From Reyranella sp. (GTDB taxonomy: Bacteria > Pseudomonadota > Alphaproteobacteria > Reyranellales > Reyranellaceae), in NCBI GenBank assembly GCA_030684475.1, contig JAUXWB010000259.1, forward strand, positions 1 through 64,000: a stretch of DNA of 64,000 nt, written 5' to 3'. Of the stretch, positions 18,283-27,179 are shown one piece after another. Position 1 is the first letter of the stretch, and the number at the start of each line of letters is the position of its first letter. Below the pieces are notes generated by a model. It did no database searches. It saw only the letters and a program-made list of their open reading frames with translations, and had not been told where the DNA came from. Position numbers and translations under genes: made by a program.

Positions 18283-19269
18283 CTATGACCACAGCGTCTT
18301 TGGCGAGATGGATAGTGAGCGCTTGGCTTCAATATCATCGAGGAAAGCCAACCACAGGTCTGTGCCCATACGCTTCGACGCATAGGCGGCCGCCATACAC
18401 GAGAAGGCAAGCAACACACTCGTCAAATCTGCAACGAATCCGTCGACAAGTGTTGGCACTGACCTGCCGTACGCGAGGAAGATAGCATCGCGATAGTTTG
18501 CCTTTCCTCGATACCGCGATGCTTCGTGCAAGAAGGCAATGCTTCGCTTAGCATACCAACTATCCCTCAACGTCCGAGCGGGGCCTGTGCGGAAATTAGT
18601 GACGTGCAAGTCTTTGAATTCTCGACTGTCGACGATGCGCTCGCGAATGTTCCATTGCTCCCACTCGGCCGTCCCAGACAAGTATTCGGCATGACATCCC
18701 CACGCTTGTTGCGCCGTGGTCGGAGCAATTGTCAGCGAGTGTGTGCCGCGTGCACGAATGGGCGCCAACTCCTGTTCTACATTGGCTTGAACCAACTGGG
18801 ACAAGCGATCTGCAAATGGCGGCATCACAAGCGCGGTCTGTGAGAGTTGCCTATCCCACTGCCTCGCGGTAGCCGCGTGAGTATCTGGAAATGATCCGTC
18901 TGCGGCCGCGATCATTGCTGATGCCGACCCGTACACGCCGTAGTACCACGCGACGATGGCAATGCGCGCGACGTCGGCCTTGTTTGGAATAATGAGCATC
19001 GCCTGAAGACTCGACAACTGATGCAATGCGAAGAGAAGCTGCTCGCAAATCGAATTGGTCTCTTTGTCGGAAAGCGGGCGCCGTTGGACATTCACATAGA
19101 AGTTCGTTGCCGTCGGAAAGGAGACGTTGCGATCCTTCGCAAGTATCGCGAGCGCGCGCATCCAATGAATAGTGGACGGAAGAGCGAAGCGTGAATCTGG
19201 AATATCAGCCGCCGTTTCCGTTAGCGTCCCCTGCTCCTTCATGCGTGCGTAGAGTGAAAAAGTCGTCAT
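18283..19269 (-). CDS. Unknown helical protein between ATPase and nuclease genes
   Basis: A 328-residue, mostly helical soluble protein with no family recognised. A segment VARIAIVAWYYGVYGSASAM resembles the helix found in HEPN domains, and an RARGTH (Rx4H) sequence occurs near residue 173, but one short motif is not enough to call a HEPN nuclease. The C-terminal half contains RYRGKANYRDAIFLAYG. It lies 25 bases after the nuclease gene and 87 bases before the ATPase gene, on one strand, so the three are likely an operon. Confidence 0.55.
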   Translation of the reverse strand: MTTFSLYARMKEQGTLTETAADIPDSRFALPSTIHWMRALAILAKDRNVSFPTATNFYVNVQRRPLSDKETNSICEQLLFALHQLSSLQAMLIIPNKADVARIAIVAWYYGVYGSASAMIAAADGSFPDTHAATARQWDRQLSQTALVMPPFADRLSQLVQANVEQELAPIRARGTHSLTIAPTTAQQAWGCHAEYLSGTAEWEQWNIRERIVDSREFKDLHVTNFRTGPARTLRDSWYAKRSIAFLHEASRYRGKANYRDAIFLAYGRSVPTLVDGFVADLTSVLLAFSCMAAAYASKRMGTDLWLAFLDDIEAKRSLSISPKTLWS

Positions 19270-19294
19270 ATCGTTTCGCTTCTACTGTTGCCGC

Positions 19295-19714
19295 TCAAGC
19301 GGTTACTCGAATGAGTTCGAACGTCTCCCGCCTCAATTCAACGCGGAACAAGAATTCATATCCATACTCAGCGGCAAGTCTCTTGAGATTGGTCTCATCC
19401 TCTTCTCGGTCTTCGGTATTCCAATATCCCTTGACCTCAATGGCGACGAGATTAGGACCTGCCTTAACGCCGGCTGTATGAATAACAATATCGGGGATGA
19501 TCAATCCCATGCCGTCCTGCTTCGACTTCCGGCCAGCTCCTTCGCGATTATAGTGCGCGTCGACATCCCAACCTGGAAATAGAGGATCCAAATATCTTGC
19601 GAGTCGACCAACAATTCCGTCCTCAAGTGCGCTATTGGCAATGAGCCGCCTTTGCTCCGCGTATAGTTGCGAGCAAGCTCGGGAGATACCTTCTTCTACT
19701 TCTCGTGAGGTCAT
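19295..19714 (-). CDS. PD-(D/E)XK nuclease-like protein
   Basis: A small (139-residue) restriction-endonuclease-fold protein. After an N-terminal helical part, LIIPDIVIHTAG and NLVAIEVKGYW give the PD...ExK catalytic pattern (about residues 75-100), with KQDG just before and a conserved-looking tail EYGYEFLFRVEL. It is the first gene of the leftward set with the unknown 328-residue protein and the TraG/HerA-like ATPase. An ATG at 19,804 would add 30 residues but leaves only 17 bases to the divergent AAA gene; ATG 19,714 leaves promoter room and is preferred. Confidence 0.65.
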   Translation of the reverse strand: MTSREVEEGISRACSQLYAEQRRLIANSALEDGIVGRLARYLDPLFPGWDVDAHYNREGAGRKSKQDGMGLIIPDIVIHTAGVKAGPNLVAIEVKGYWNTEDREEDETNLKRLAAEYGYEFLFRVELRRETFELIRVTA

Positions 19715-19821
19715 GTCCTGAGCATACCGTATATTCCGCGTAGCCGATTCGATGCAGTAACCGCGAGCACCGGATAGCAGCAGTATTTGACTATCCGCAA
19801 CCATAGCGGGAAACTAGATAC

Positions 19822-22476
19822 GTGAGCGTCCGCAAGCAAATCCTTGATTGGTCTAAGAGCCAGCCCACATGGCGGCAGGATGCGTTGCGGCGACTACTTG
19901 CCGGTGCATTGTCAGAAGAGGATCAGGCGCAACTCTTCGTGCTGCTCAAAGCGGCTCACGATCTGGAAGCCACGGAAATCGTTGCCGTTCCCCTGACCGA
20001 TTTCGAAGGTGAAGACGCCGCCGCATCAGCGAGCCCAATCAAGCTCTGCAAGGTGTATGAGGTCAATAACGCTAACCGCCTAGCGCCAGACCAAACGTTG
20101 TCCTTTGCCCTTGGTGGCGTCACGCTCGTATATGGCGACAATGGAAGCGGCAAATCGGGTTACGCTCGCATTTTAAAGGGGGCCTGCAGCGCGCGGGCGG
20201 CTGCGGAGCCCATACTCAACAACATCTTTGCAAAGGCGCCCAAGACGCCGGCATCAGCGAAGATAGAGTTTGTTGACGGGGGGGACCCTCCATCAACAGT
20301 CGATTGGACGGACGGAAAGACACAAAATCAGCAACTTCGTCGCATCAGCGTTTTCGACAGTAAATGTGCAGCGGTGTACGTAGACAACGAGAACCAGGCG
20401 ACGTTCGTCCCATATGGCCTTGATTGCTTTGAGCGCTTGGTCGGCCTCTGCGACCAACTAAAGAGCAAGCTCGCCGCCGAAAAGCAATCGCTGCAGGGCG
20501 TGACGGCCGTTGCTGTCGTCACAACGATTGAAGGTACGCCCGCCCACGCCTTTCTTGCAGCTCTCGGCGACAAAACCGACGCTGATTTTGACACTGCAAC
20601 GACGTGGAGCGAGCCAGACGGAGTTCGACTAACGGCAATTACGCCGCTGATATCAGATGCCGACAAACGCGCAATCGCCTTGAAGGTTCTTCATTCGACG
20701 GCCGAGAGCTGGGCCAACCTAGCGACCGTCGCGTCGACACAGCTATCCAACGCTGCCGTCGACACGCTCAAGAAGTTGAAAGCGGACTTGAAAGCTGCGG
20801 GCGAGGCACTTCGCTTGGCAGCGACTTCGTTCAAGAATGAACCCGTGCAAGGCGTCGGCTCTTCTTCGTGGAGAACGCTGTTCGAAGCCGCGCGCCAGTT
20901 CTCGGAAAAAGAAGGATATCCTTCGAAGACATTTCCGGTAACTGAGGATGCCGCGAGATGCATTCTATGCCAGCAAATCCTTGACGATGACGGACAGAAG
21001 CGACTACGGCGGTTCGACACCTTCATTCGCGATGCCGTAACCACTCGCGCCGACAGTGCTCGCGCGGCATGGGCGCAGGCAGTGGAGGTCTTTCAAGACA
21101 AAACTAAGGGAGTGCAGGCGCTCCCCGAGGACGTAGCGGCCCAACTGAAGGCAGAGTGCCCAAACCTGCAAACAGTCCTTCTCTCATTTTTTGAGGCCGC
21201 CGCTGCCCGTTATACCCAAGTTCTGGCAGGAGTGATCGGAGACGATCCTCTTGAACTAGGAGCTGAACCTGCGGTCGATGCCGCCGTTGCAAACACGGCG
21301 CTCGGCGAGCTGAAAGCGATGTATGAGGCCGCTGAAGCTGCGACCAAGGCCGAAGGGGCGAAAGCTCTTCGCAAAGAATTCGAAGAACTGACGAGCAAGA
21401 AGGCTCTCTGCGATAATAAACAGCAGGCTAAGAAGCGCCTCGACGATCTTCGCCATAGCAAGAAACTCGACGCCGCTATAGCGGGGTGCGTAACCACTGG
21501 AATCTCGGCAAAGGGTACCGCACTCCTGAAGGAACACGTCAGCACCGCATTCGAGAAAGCATTAACCAAGGAACGTCAGGCACTTGGCATAAAACAAATT
21601 CCTTTGACCCTCTTTTCGCGGAGTCCGAAGGGCGTCGCTTCACATCAGCTACGCCTGGAAGCAACGACTTATGCAGGCAACACCTCGGCGATTTTGAGCG
21701 AAGGCGAGCATCGGTCCGTTGCGCTTGCTGCGTTCTTTGCCGAGCTGGGTATGGCTGGCGGCGCCGACCCAATCATCGTCGATGATCCAGTCTCTTCGCT
21801 CGACCATCAGCGGCGCCTGGACGTTGCACGGCGACTTGTCGAGGAAGCAAAGGCACGCCAAGTGATTATCTTCACCCATGATCTGCTGTTCTACATAGAC
21901 ATTGCTACGCTCGCGGCAGAGGCGAAAGTGCCGGTTACAAGAGTGGCAGTGCAACGTGGCGCCAAGGGATTTGGCACAGTCGATCCGGACGGAGATCCAT
22001 GGGAAGCAAAGCTGTTGGGTCGGCGTAGAGCTTGGCTGGAACAGCAGCTCGCAAAACTTAAGAAACTCCATGCCGCTGGACAAAAAGATGAGTACGAGAA
22101 AGAGGCGCAGTATTTCTATATTAGGCTACGGGAAACGTGGGAGCGAATGGTCGAGGAAAAGCTATTTGCCAACGTCGTGGTGCGCTTTCGTCGATCCGTT
22201 GAGACAAAGCGGCTAGCAGAGGCAGTAGTTGATGATGAACTAGTGACAAAGGTCTTCCACGGCATGTCTGCCATAAGCTCATACGCCGCGCACGACACGC
22301 CAGCTGCAGCGGGCGTACATTGGCCAGACCCCGATGGGGTGGCAGCGCATCTTTCTTCGCTTTCAGAGTGTCTGGCTGCAATTGAGGTTGAGTCGAAGGC
22401 CACTAAGGTGCGACGAGAGAAGCTGGAGAAAGCACCCAAATCGGCGACAGTGACCACGTCTCCGAAAAATAATTGA
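19822..22476 (+). CDS. AAA_13 ATPase, RloC/PrrC-like candidate anticodon nuclease
   Basis: An 884-residue SMC/ABC-type ATPase split by a coiled coil. Walker A is GDNGSGKSGYARIL near residue 105. A CILC motif near 380, in the middle of the coiled-coil part, looks like a zinc hook as in RloC. The signature LSEGEHRSVAL lies near 624, Walker B IIVDDPVSSLD near 650 and the switch His IIFTHD near 685. The C-terminal domain has RETWE (about 768) and a downstream AAHD (about 822). This resembles the R-x3-E...H arrangement of PrrC/RloC tRNA anticodon nucleases. PrrC and RloC genes are often linked to type I restriction loci, as here. tRNA cleavage is inferred. Start is GTG 19,822 with only a weak ribosome site. 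Confidence 0.7.
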   Translation: MSVRKQILDWSKSQPTWRQDALRRLLAGALSEEDQAQLFVLLKAAHDLEATEIVAVPLTDFEGEDAAASASPIKLCKVYEVNNANRLAPDQTLSFALGGVTLVYGDNGSGKSGYARILKGACSARAAAEPILNNIFAKAPKTPASAKIEFVDGGDPPSTVDWTDGKTQNQQLRRISVFDSKCAAVYVDNENQATFVPYGLDCFERLVGLCDQLKSKLAAEKQSLQGVTAVAVVTTIEGTPAHAFLAALGDKTDADFDTATTWSEPDGVRLTAITPLISDADKRAIALKVLHSTAESWANLATVASTQLSNAAVDTLKKLKADLKAAGEALRLAATSFKNEPVQGVGSSSWRTLFEAARQFSEKEGYPSKTFPVTEDAARCILCQQILDDDGQKRLRRFDTFIRDAVTTRADSARAAWAQAVEVFQDKTKGVQALPEDVAAQLKAECPNLQTVLLSFFEAAAARYTQVLAGVIGDDPLELGAEPAVDAAVANTALGELKAMYEAAEAATKAEGAKALRKEFEELTSKKALCDNKQQAKKRLDDLRHSKKLDAAIAGCVTTGISAKGTALLKEHVSTAFEKALTKERQALGIKQIPLTLFSRSPKGVASHQLRLEATTYAGNTSAILSEGEHRSVALAAFFAELGMAGGADPIIVDDPVSSLDHQRRLDVARRLVEEAKARQVIIFTHDLLFYIDIATLAAEAKVPVTRVAVQRGAKGFGTVDPDGDPWEAKLLGRRRAWLEQQLAKLKKLHAAGQKDEYEKEAQYFYIRLRETWERMVEEKLFANVVVRFRRSVETKRLAEAVVDDELVTKVFHGMSAISSYAAHDTPAAAGVHWPDPDGVAAHLSSLSECLAAIEVESKATKVRREKLEKAPKSATVTTSPKNN

Positions 22477-22477
22477 A

Positions 22478-22512
22478 CAGGTACCCCAAAAGCAAAAGTC
22501 GGGCTGTACCTG
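22478..22512. terminator. Hairpin between convergent genes
   Basis: CAGGTAC (22,478-22,484) pairs perfectly with GTACCTG (22,506-22,512) across a 21-base loop, between two convergent genes. There is no T-run, so a terminator role for both directions is only suggested. Confidence 0.3.
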
Positions 22513-22529
22513 AAATGCAAATGAAAGAC

Positions 22530-23084
22530 TTAGATTGGTTCGTCTGTGTCAATCGGCGGCTCAACAGAAAGCGGTGCATCTGGGTTCATAAGATTGAAAA
22601 GCATTCGAAGTGCAGTGTGAATTCCTTCCCACTCCCGTCGCGTATGAATTGGTTCTGCACTGTTAGACCATCTCATCTGCCTAACCGCTTCTTTGGTGGC
22701 AAAGTTATTGTTCATGTTGTCCAACACGCCAGCAGCGGAGAAAATCCTGTTTGAAGCGGTGCTCATGTAGTAGCCAACTGTCCAAGCACTTGCGCGCTTG
22801 TCATCACCGAACGTGATCGCGTTTGTCGATACAACCGTCGAGAGGAAGTTTCGTTGAGCGTTGCGCCTGGAGCTGTCCGTGCGCGGCTCCTCAGCAAGGA
22901 ACACAGCCCTCCACAAGGAGAAGGCGGCTGCAATCAAAGCGTCGATCACTTCTTCCTTGGCGGACCACGCTTCGTCTGGTGGAGTTTCACTCACGTAGAT
23001 GTAGAGTGCCAATAGGGTATGCTGTACCTTGGCGCGCTGATCGATCGCCCATTCTAGGTGGTCGGTGTCCGGCTGGCCGGTCAT
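22530..23084 (-). CDS. Hypothetical helical protein
   Basis: A 184-residue soluble protein I do not recognise. It is mostly helical (for example EEVIDALIAAAFSLWRAVFL and SAWTVGYYMSTASNRIFSAA) and ends in an acidic, Pro-rich tail. It is convergent with the RloC-like gene, and a hairpin sits between the two. The ATG at 23,084 lacks a visible ribosome site. Codon use resembles that of the island neighbours. It could be a cargo or defence gene; nothing more can be claimed. Confidence 0.5.
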   Translation of the reverse strand: MTGQPDTDHLEWAIDQRAKVQHTLLALYIYVSETPPDEAWSAKEEVIDALIAAAFSLWRAVFLAEEPRTDSSRRNAQRNFLSTVVSTNAITFGDDKRASAWTVGYYMSTASNRIFSAAGVLDNMNNNFATKEAVRQMRWSNSAEPIHTRREWEGIHTALRMLFNLMNPDAPLSVEPPIDTDEPI

Positions 23085-23351
23085 TTAAAGCTCATGCTAA
23101 GGAGACATCGCCGGACAAAGGTTGAATTGATCCACGCCGAAAACTCCCGTCCGCGACGAAGGAAGAGACTTGAGGACCGTCAAACCGACCCTATCCAGCG
23201 ATCCCGACATCGAAGGCAACGTGCCGGAATCAAGCGAACACTAATAAGTGCTTCGAAACAACATGGAATCCAAGCCCACACAATTTGCCGAACTATGATC
23301 GCATCGCCACGTCTTAGCGCGTCTTAGAGAGCGGCTATGCTGATTGCTACC

Positions 23352-23525
23352 ATGTCAATTAGCGATGAGCGGCTGCAAGAGTTCATAGACATCATCGAGA
23401 AAGAGACCGGCAAACGGATCACTGAGGGGGAGGCGACGCATCTCGCTCACAAGCTTTTGCACCTATATGAGCTTCTGTATTCTTCGCTGCTGGGAGAGAA
23501 ACATTCTTCTCCTCCAAGCGCGTAG
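23352..23525 (+). CDS. Small protein next to serine recombinase, antisense overlap
   Basis: A 57-residue protein, beginning [19 protein letters not shown] with [20 protein letters not shown] after it. From memory, short proteins of this pattern often sit beside serine recombinase genes, with no known function. Its 3' 107 bases overlap the 3' end of the recombinase on the opposite strand. An ATG five codons earlier (23,337) is also open. The conserved-looking sequence makes it more than a chance frame, despite the lack of a strong ribosome site. Confidence 0.5.
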   Translation: MSISDERLQEFIDIIEKETGKRITEGEATHLAHKLLHLYELLYSSLLGEKHSSPPSA

Positions 23526-25098
23526 GGTCACGTTTATCTTTCTCTAGTTCTTCACGACATGTGCCGATCAACTTCAGCAATTTCTTATCTCTTCCGCGCC
23601 ATCGGGTTCGAAATTCGTCCATAGCTGCCAACATTGAGCGTGAAGATGCGTTTTTCGTGATTGTCGAGAACGGAAAGGCGGCTTCACATATGAGTTCTTT
23701 GTCGATCAGCATCGGGTTCGAACTGAAGCATTCGGCAATCTGTCGCTTCTGAAGATCACTCGCATGGCGGAGCCAGGATACGGCTCTATCACTTGCTGAA
23801 ATCGCCATACTTAAGGGTTCGAACCAATTTTCTGACCCATCGGCACTTGCGAGGGTCGCTTCAAGCTTCTCTCGGTCACGCTGGATGCGTTGGCGATCGT
23901 TAACAAACTCCGCATCGTCGATGAGGTTTCTCAGCCGGAGATCCTTCGTGTTGGCATACTCACGTTCAAGATCACGGAGCGCTTTCTGTCGGGCGTCATG
24001 CGTGAGTTCATCTTGCTTCCTCCGAGCTTCCGCAGTTTGCCGATGCTCGTCTACCAACCATTTATGAATGCGCGGCGGAATGGCGACAGTCCCGAGAAAA
24101 GACTCAAATTGGTGCTCAAGCGTTTCAGCTCGGATGTGCGGCTGAGAGCAGGGCCAATCGAGGCGCTTTTTGGTGCAGTGGTAATAGGTGTACCGGCTAC
24201 CAAATCGGTTGGTCTTGTGCTCCGCCGTGATTCCTCCGCCACACTCCCCGCAGCGAATGAAAGCTGTGAACGGGAAGTGGTGCTTCTCCGGCGACGGCTT
24301 GCCCTTGCGTCTCAGCAGCGATTGCACTTGAGAGAGTTCTCGTTCCGTAAGTAGCGGTTCGTGCGCACCTTTGTGCATCTCGCCGTTCCAGCTAAACCGA
24401 CCGACATAGAAGGGGTTGATCAGCACGTGGTGCACGTTGCTAATGCTGAGGTAACGCCCACCCATCTTTCGTCTCTGAACGGTCTTCAACCCCCACTCGC
24501 GCGTCAGGAGGGTCATGTCGCGAAGGGAGTAGGTCCCCGTCAACGCAAGGTCGAAGAGCTTTCGGATTAGCGGAGCGCGCTCGCGGTCGACGTTGATCGT
24601 CTTGGAGACTGGGTCGTTCAGATATCCAATCGGTGCATGGTTAGGGCGCCATCCGTGAGCGATCTTGGTCCGATTTCCCCGCTTAACATTTTCCGAAAGG
24701 CTATCGACATAATATTTCGAATAACCAAACAGAATGGACAACATGAACTTCCCTTGCGGGTTGTTTTCGAACGTGTAGGTAGCGAAGCGAATATCGAGTA
24801 GCCGCTTTTGATCCAGTAGGTGAATTATCCGGCCGCCGTCGACCGAATTGCGTGCCAAGCGATCCGGATGCCAGGCGCAGATGCCGTCGGCTTCACCCCG
24901 CTCAATGCGAGCGATCATAGTGTCAAAGATCGGACGCCCGGGCGCTTTCGCGCTCTTGGATTCCTCGTACCTCCCGACGATTTCGATATCGGGATTGCCT
25001 TCGAACGCTTTGGATAGTTCCTGCTTTTGGCTCTCAATTGAGAGCGCTTGACGGTCTTCCGCCTCGCTCGATTTACGACAATAGAGGAAGTATTTCAT
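23419..25098 (-). CDS. Large serine recombinase (first copy)
   Basis: A site-specific recombinase of 559 residues. The N-terminal resolvase domain has YCRKSSE with the catalytic Ser near residue 10, followed by WHPDRLARN and [18 protein letters not shown]. The recombinase domain (about 165-270) is followed by a zinc ribbon [15 protein letters not shown]...YYHC, then a coiled-coil and C-terminal part. All expected parts are present, so it should be active. An in-frame start at 25,116 is also possible. It is unrelated in detail to the second recombinase at 28,772, so the island may be a composite of two elements. Confidence 0.88.
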   Translation of the reverse strand: MKYFLYCRKSSEAEDRQALSIESQKQELSKAFEGNPDIEIVGRYEESKSAKAPGRPIFDTMIARIERGEADGICAWHPDRLARNSVDGGRIIHLLDQKRLLDIRFATYTFENNPQGKFMLSILFGYSKYYVDSLSENVKRGNRTKIAHGWRPNHAPIGYLNDPVSKTINVDRERAPLIRKLFDLALTGTYSLRDMTLLTREWGLKTVQRRKMGGRYLSISNVHHVLINPFYVGRFSWNGEMHKGAHEPLLTERELSQVQSLLRRKGKPSPEKHHFPFTAFIRCGECGGGITAEHKTNRFGSRYTYYHCTKKRLDWPCSQPHIRAETLEHQFESFLGTVAIPPRIHKWLVDEHRQTAEARRKQDELTHDARQKALRDLEREYANTKDLRLRNLIDDAEFVNDRQRIQRDREKLEATLASADGSENWFEPLSMAISASDRAVSWLRHASDLQKRQIAECFSSNPMLIDKELICEAAFPFSTITKNASSRSMLAAMDEFRTRWRGRDKKLLKLIGTCREELEKDKRDPTRLEEKNVSLPAAKNTEAHIGAKACERDASPPPQ

Positions 25099-25277
25099 TG
25101 GAGACGATGAAGTCACGCATCGTCCGATTCCGATTTTACCGGACCAAGGACTTTTGCGCGAATCTCATTGCCCCAATCGTATGGGCGGGGGCGCACCCGA
25201 CACAGAGGTAGAAATGCTAGGACATTTGGGCCTTTGCACCTCTGCGCTTCGACTAACGCAGCCCGTACGATGACACT

Positions 25278-26573
25278 ATGCCGGAAATCCCCGCAACCAA
25301 GCGACGCGTGTTGGTCGTCTCTTCCGTCGAAGATGATGGCACACTGATCGAAACCGTCCTGGAGCAAGACAGTCGCCGTACCGCACTCTTGGTGGCTCGC
25401 GGCAACGACGTAGAGATTGTTCCAGAAATTGAGCGAAGCGGGCAGCGGTTAGTTCCGGTGAGTGTGGGCAACAACCTGCTTAAACACCGTGCCGTGCTAC
25501 TGCCGAGCGAGGCAGCAGAGTTCGGAAGCATTGATGATCTCGTTGCTGACATCACCGCATATATCGAACGGTACGTGGCACTCCCCGAAGACGGCCTTCA
25601 ACTTTCGGCAGCATATGTGCTGCTGTCCTGGGTGTACGACGCTTTTCGCGAGGTGCCTTACCTGCGCTTTCGGGGAGACTATGGCACCGGCAAGACCCGA
25701 GCCTTGCTCGTCGTCGGGTCGATCACATACAAGCCCTTCTTTGCCTCTGGCGCGTCAACAGTGTCGCCAATCTTTCATACGCTCAACACGTTTCGCGGCA
25801 CGCTCATCTTCGACGAGGCCGATTTTCGGTTCTCAGACGAGAAGGCAGAGCTAGTAAAGATTCTCAACAACGGCAACGTGGACGGCTTCCCGGTGCTGCG
25901 CACCCAGGTGACGAACAGTAAGGAATTCGATCCACGCGCCTTTCTTGTCTTCGGTCCGAAGCTGGTCGGCATGCGCGGTCACTATGAAGACCGCGCGCTC
26001 GAAAGCCGGTTTCTCACCATAGAGATGGAGCCAGGCCGGGCGGCGGGCGTTCCGATCAATATGCCGGATACGCAAGAAGGCGATGCCCTGTGTCTGCGCA
26101 ACAAGTTGCTCATGTATCGGCTGCGCAATCGGCTCAGCGTAAAGCTCGATCCAACGCTTGCCGATCCGCGTCTTGAGCCCCGAATGAACCAGATTCTTCT
26201 GCCTCTTCTGTCTGTGACATCAGACCCGGAGATGCGAAGCGCCATCCTGGCGTCAGCCCGAGCGCTCCAAGGCGGCATCGTGGCCGAGCGCGGCATTTCA
26301 AGCGAGGGGCAAGTCCTCGCCATTATCGGCGCGCAATCGTCGGATCGCTTACCTCTTGCCGCGATCACTGCTGCCTTCGCAGTCGAATACGGAACTGAAT
26401 TCGAGCGCCCGATCACTAATCGCTGGATTAGCTCAGTGCTACGGAGGCTAGGTCTATCGCTCTACAAAAGCGATGGCGTCTATGTACTCGCGCCCGGACA
26501 ACGGCAGCATATTGAGGCGCTTTGCGCTCGCTACGGCGTATCAGTGGATATCGCGGGGAAAAACTCTGCATAA
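25278..26573 (+). CDS. P-loop ATPase, probable replication protein of the element
   Basis: A 431-residue ATPase. Walker A is FRGDYGTGKTRALLVVG near residue 130 and Walker B is GTLIFDEADFRFSD near 174, followed by an Arg-rich sensor region (MRGHYEDRALESRF). The C-terminal 100 residues look like a winged helix (ITNRWISSVLRRLGLSLYK). The pattern fits DUF927/DUF3631-type primase-helicase ATPases of integrative elements rather than a metabolic enzyme. Iterons and a hairpin lie immediately downstream, which supports a role in element replication. The ATG at 25,278 is the first good start after the divergent recombinase; the 161-base gap between them holds no other visible gene. Confidence 0.6.
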   Translation: MPEIPATKRRVLVVSSVEDDGTLIETVLEQDSRRTALLVARGNDVEIVPEIERSGQRLVPVSVGNNLLKHRAVLLPSEAAEFGSIDDLVADITAYIERYVALPEDGLQLSAAYVLLSWVYDAFREVPYLRFRGDYGTGKTRALLVVGSITYKPFFASGASTVSPIFHTLNTFRGTLIFDEADFRFSDEKAELVKILNNGNVDGFPVLRTQVTNSKEFDPRAFLVFGPKLVGMRGHYEDRALESRFLTIEMEPGRAAGVPINMPDTQEGDALCLRNKLLMYRLRNRLSVKLDPTLADPRLEPRMNQILLPLLSVTSDPEMRSAILASARALQGGIVAERGISSEGQVLAIIGAQSSDRLPLAAITAAFAVEYGTEFERPITNRWISSVLRRLGLSLYKSDGVYVLAPGQRQHIEALCARYGVSVDIAGKNSA

Positions 26574-26580
26574 TTTTTGA

Positions 26581-26704
26581 GGGACATCAGGGACGAGAGG
26601 GACATGGCAAAGGGCATCCATCGCTGGATGCCCTTATGCCGTCCCATCTTAATCCATTCAGTCTCGCGGAGCCACGTATGCCGGATCTTCGTCCCTGACG
26701 TCCC
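26581..26704. repeat. Nine-base iterons flanking a hairpin, candidate replication origin
   Basis: GGGAC recurs exactly every nine bases at 26,581, 26,590 and 26,599. Inverted GTCCC copies lie at 26,641, 26,691 and 26,700, the last two again nine bases apart. The left and right arms form a 17-base inverted repeat with one mismatch (26,580-26,596 against about 26,689-26,705). A perfect hairpin lies between them. The layout is like an iteron origin beside a replication ATPase gene; function is inferred. Confidence 0.5.
26610..26635. repeat. Perfect 11-bp hairpin
   Basis: AAGGGCATCCA (26,610-26,620) and TGGATGCCCTT (26,625-26,635) form a perfect 11-bp stem with a TCGC loop. It sits at the centre of the iteron region. 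No T-run follows on the strand of the upstream gene, so a simple terminator is less likely than a structural origin element. Confidence 0.6.
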
Positions 26705-26822
26705 TGAAATTCTCCATGCGCCGACATTCGTGCATTTCCACCACTTCGCACCGAGGTGCGGTAGGTAGACAATGTATGTGCTGACGATGGTTCTATTAAC
26801 CCCCATCGCCAGACATAACCTT

Positions 26823-27179
26823 ATGAGCAAGGTTTCTTGTTATCTGCGCACCCTCAGACGTGAGTGGGAGGTGACGCAAGACGAGGTCGCGTTCCTGGTG
26901 GGAAAGGGCGACCGCAACCGGGTCTCCGACGTTGAGCGCGGGAAAGCCCGCCCCAACGTCCGCGAAATCCTAGCATATGCGCTCATTTTTGGCTTCCCAG
27001 CGCGGGACATCTTCCCGGCCTTCTATGACGGGCTTGAGGAAGCCGTTATGCGCAATGCCTACAAGCTGGACCAACAATTGGAAGGCAACGCTTCCTTGAA
27101 GGCGTTGAGGAAGCGCAAATTGCTGAGCGAGATGCTGGCGCGGGCCACTGGCAAGAAAGCTAACCCGCTTGACCTATGA
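26823..27179 (+). CDS. XRE-family regulator
   Basis: A 118-residue protein whose N-terminal 60 residues form an XRE-type helix-turn-helix (CYLRTLRREWEVTQDEVAFL, then RNRVSDVERGKARPNVREIL). The C-terminal half is helical (MLARATGKKANPLDL at the end). ATG 26,823 gives the family-like start; an ATG at 26,772 is open too. The stop overlaps the next gene by four bases (ATGA), so regulator and RuvC-like gene are translationally coupled. It probably controls the element module 26.8-28.7 kb. Confidence 0.75.
   Translation: MSKVSCYLRTLRREWEVTQDEVAFLVGKGDRNRVSDVERGKARPNVREILAYALIFGFPARDIFPAFYDGLEEAVMRNAYKLDQQLEGNASLKALRKRKLLSEMLARATGKKANPLDL

Noticed and set aside
26531-26830. Minus-strand frame through the iteron and hairpin region
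   Set aside because: It is largely made of the repeats themselves and overlaps the real genes on both sides; no ribosome site.
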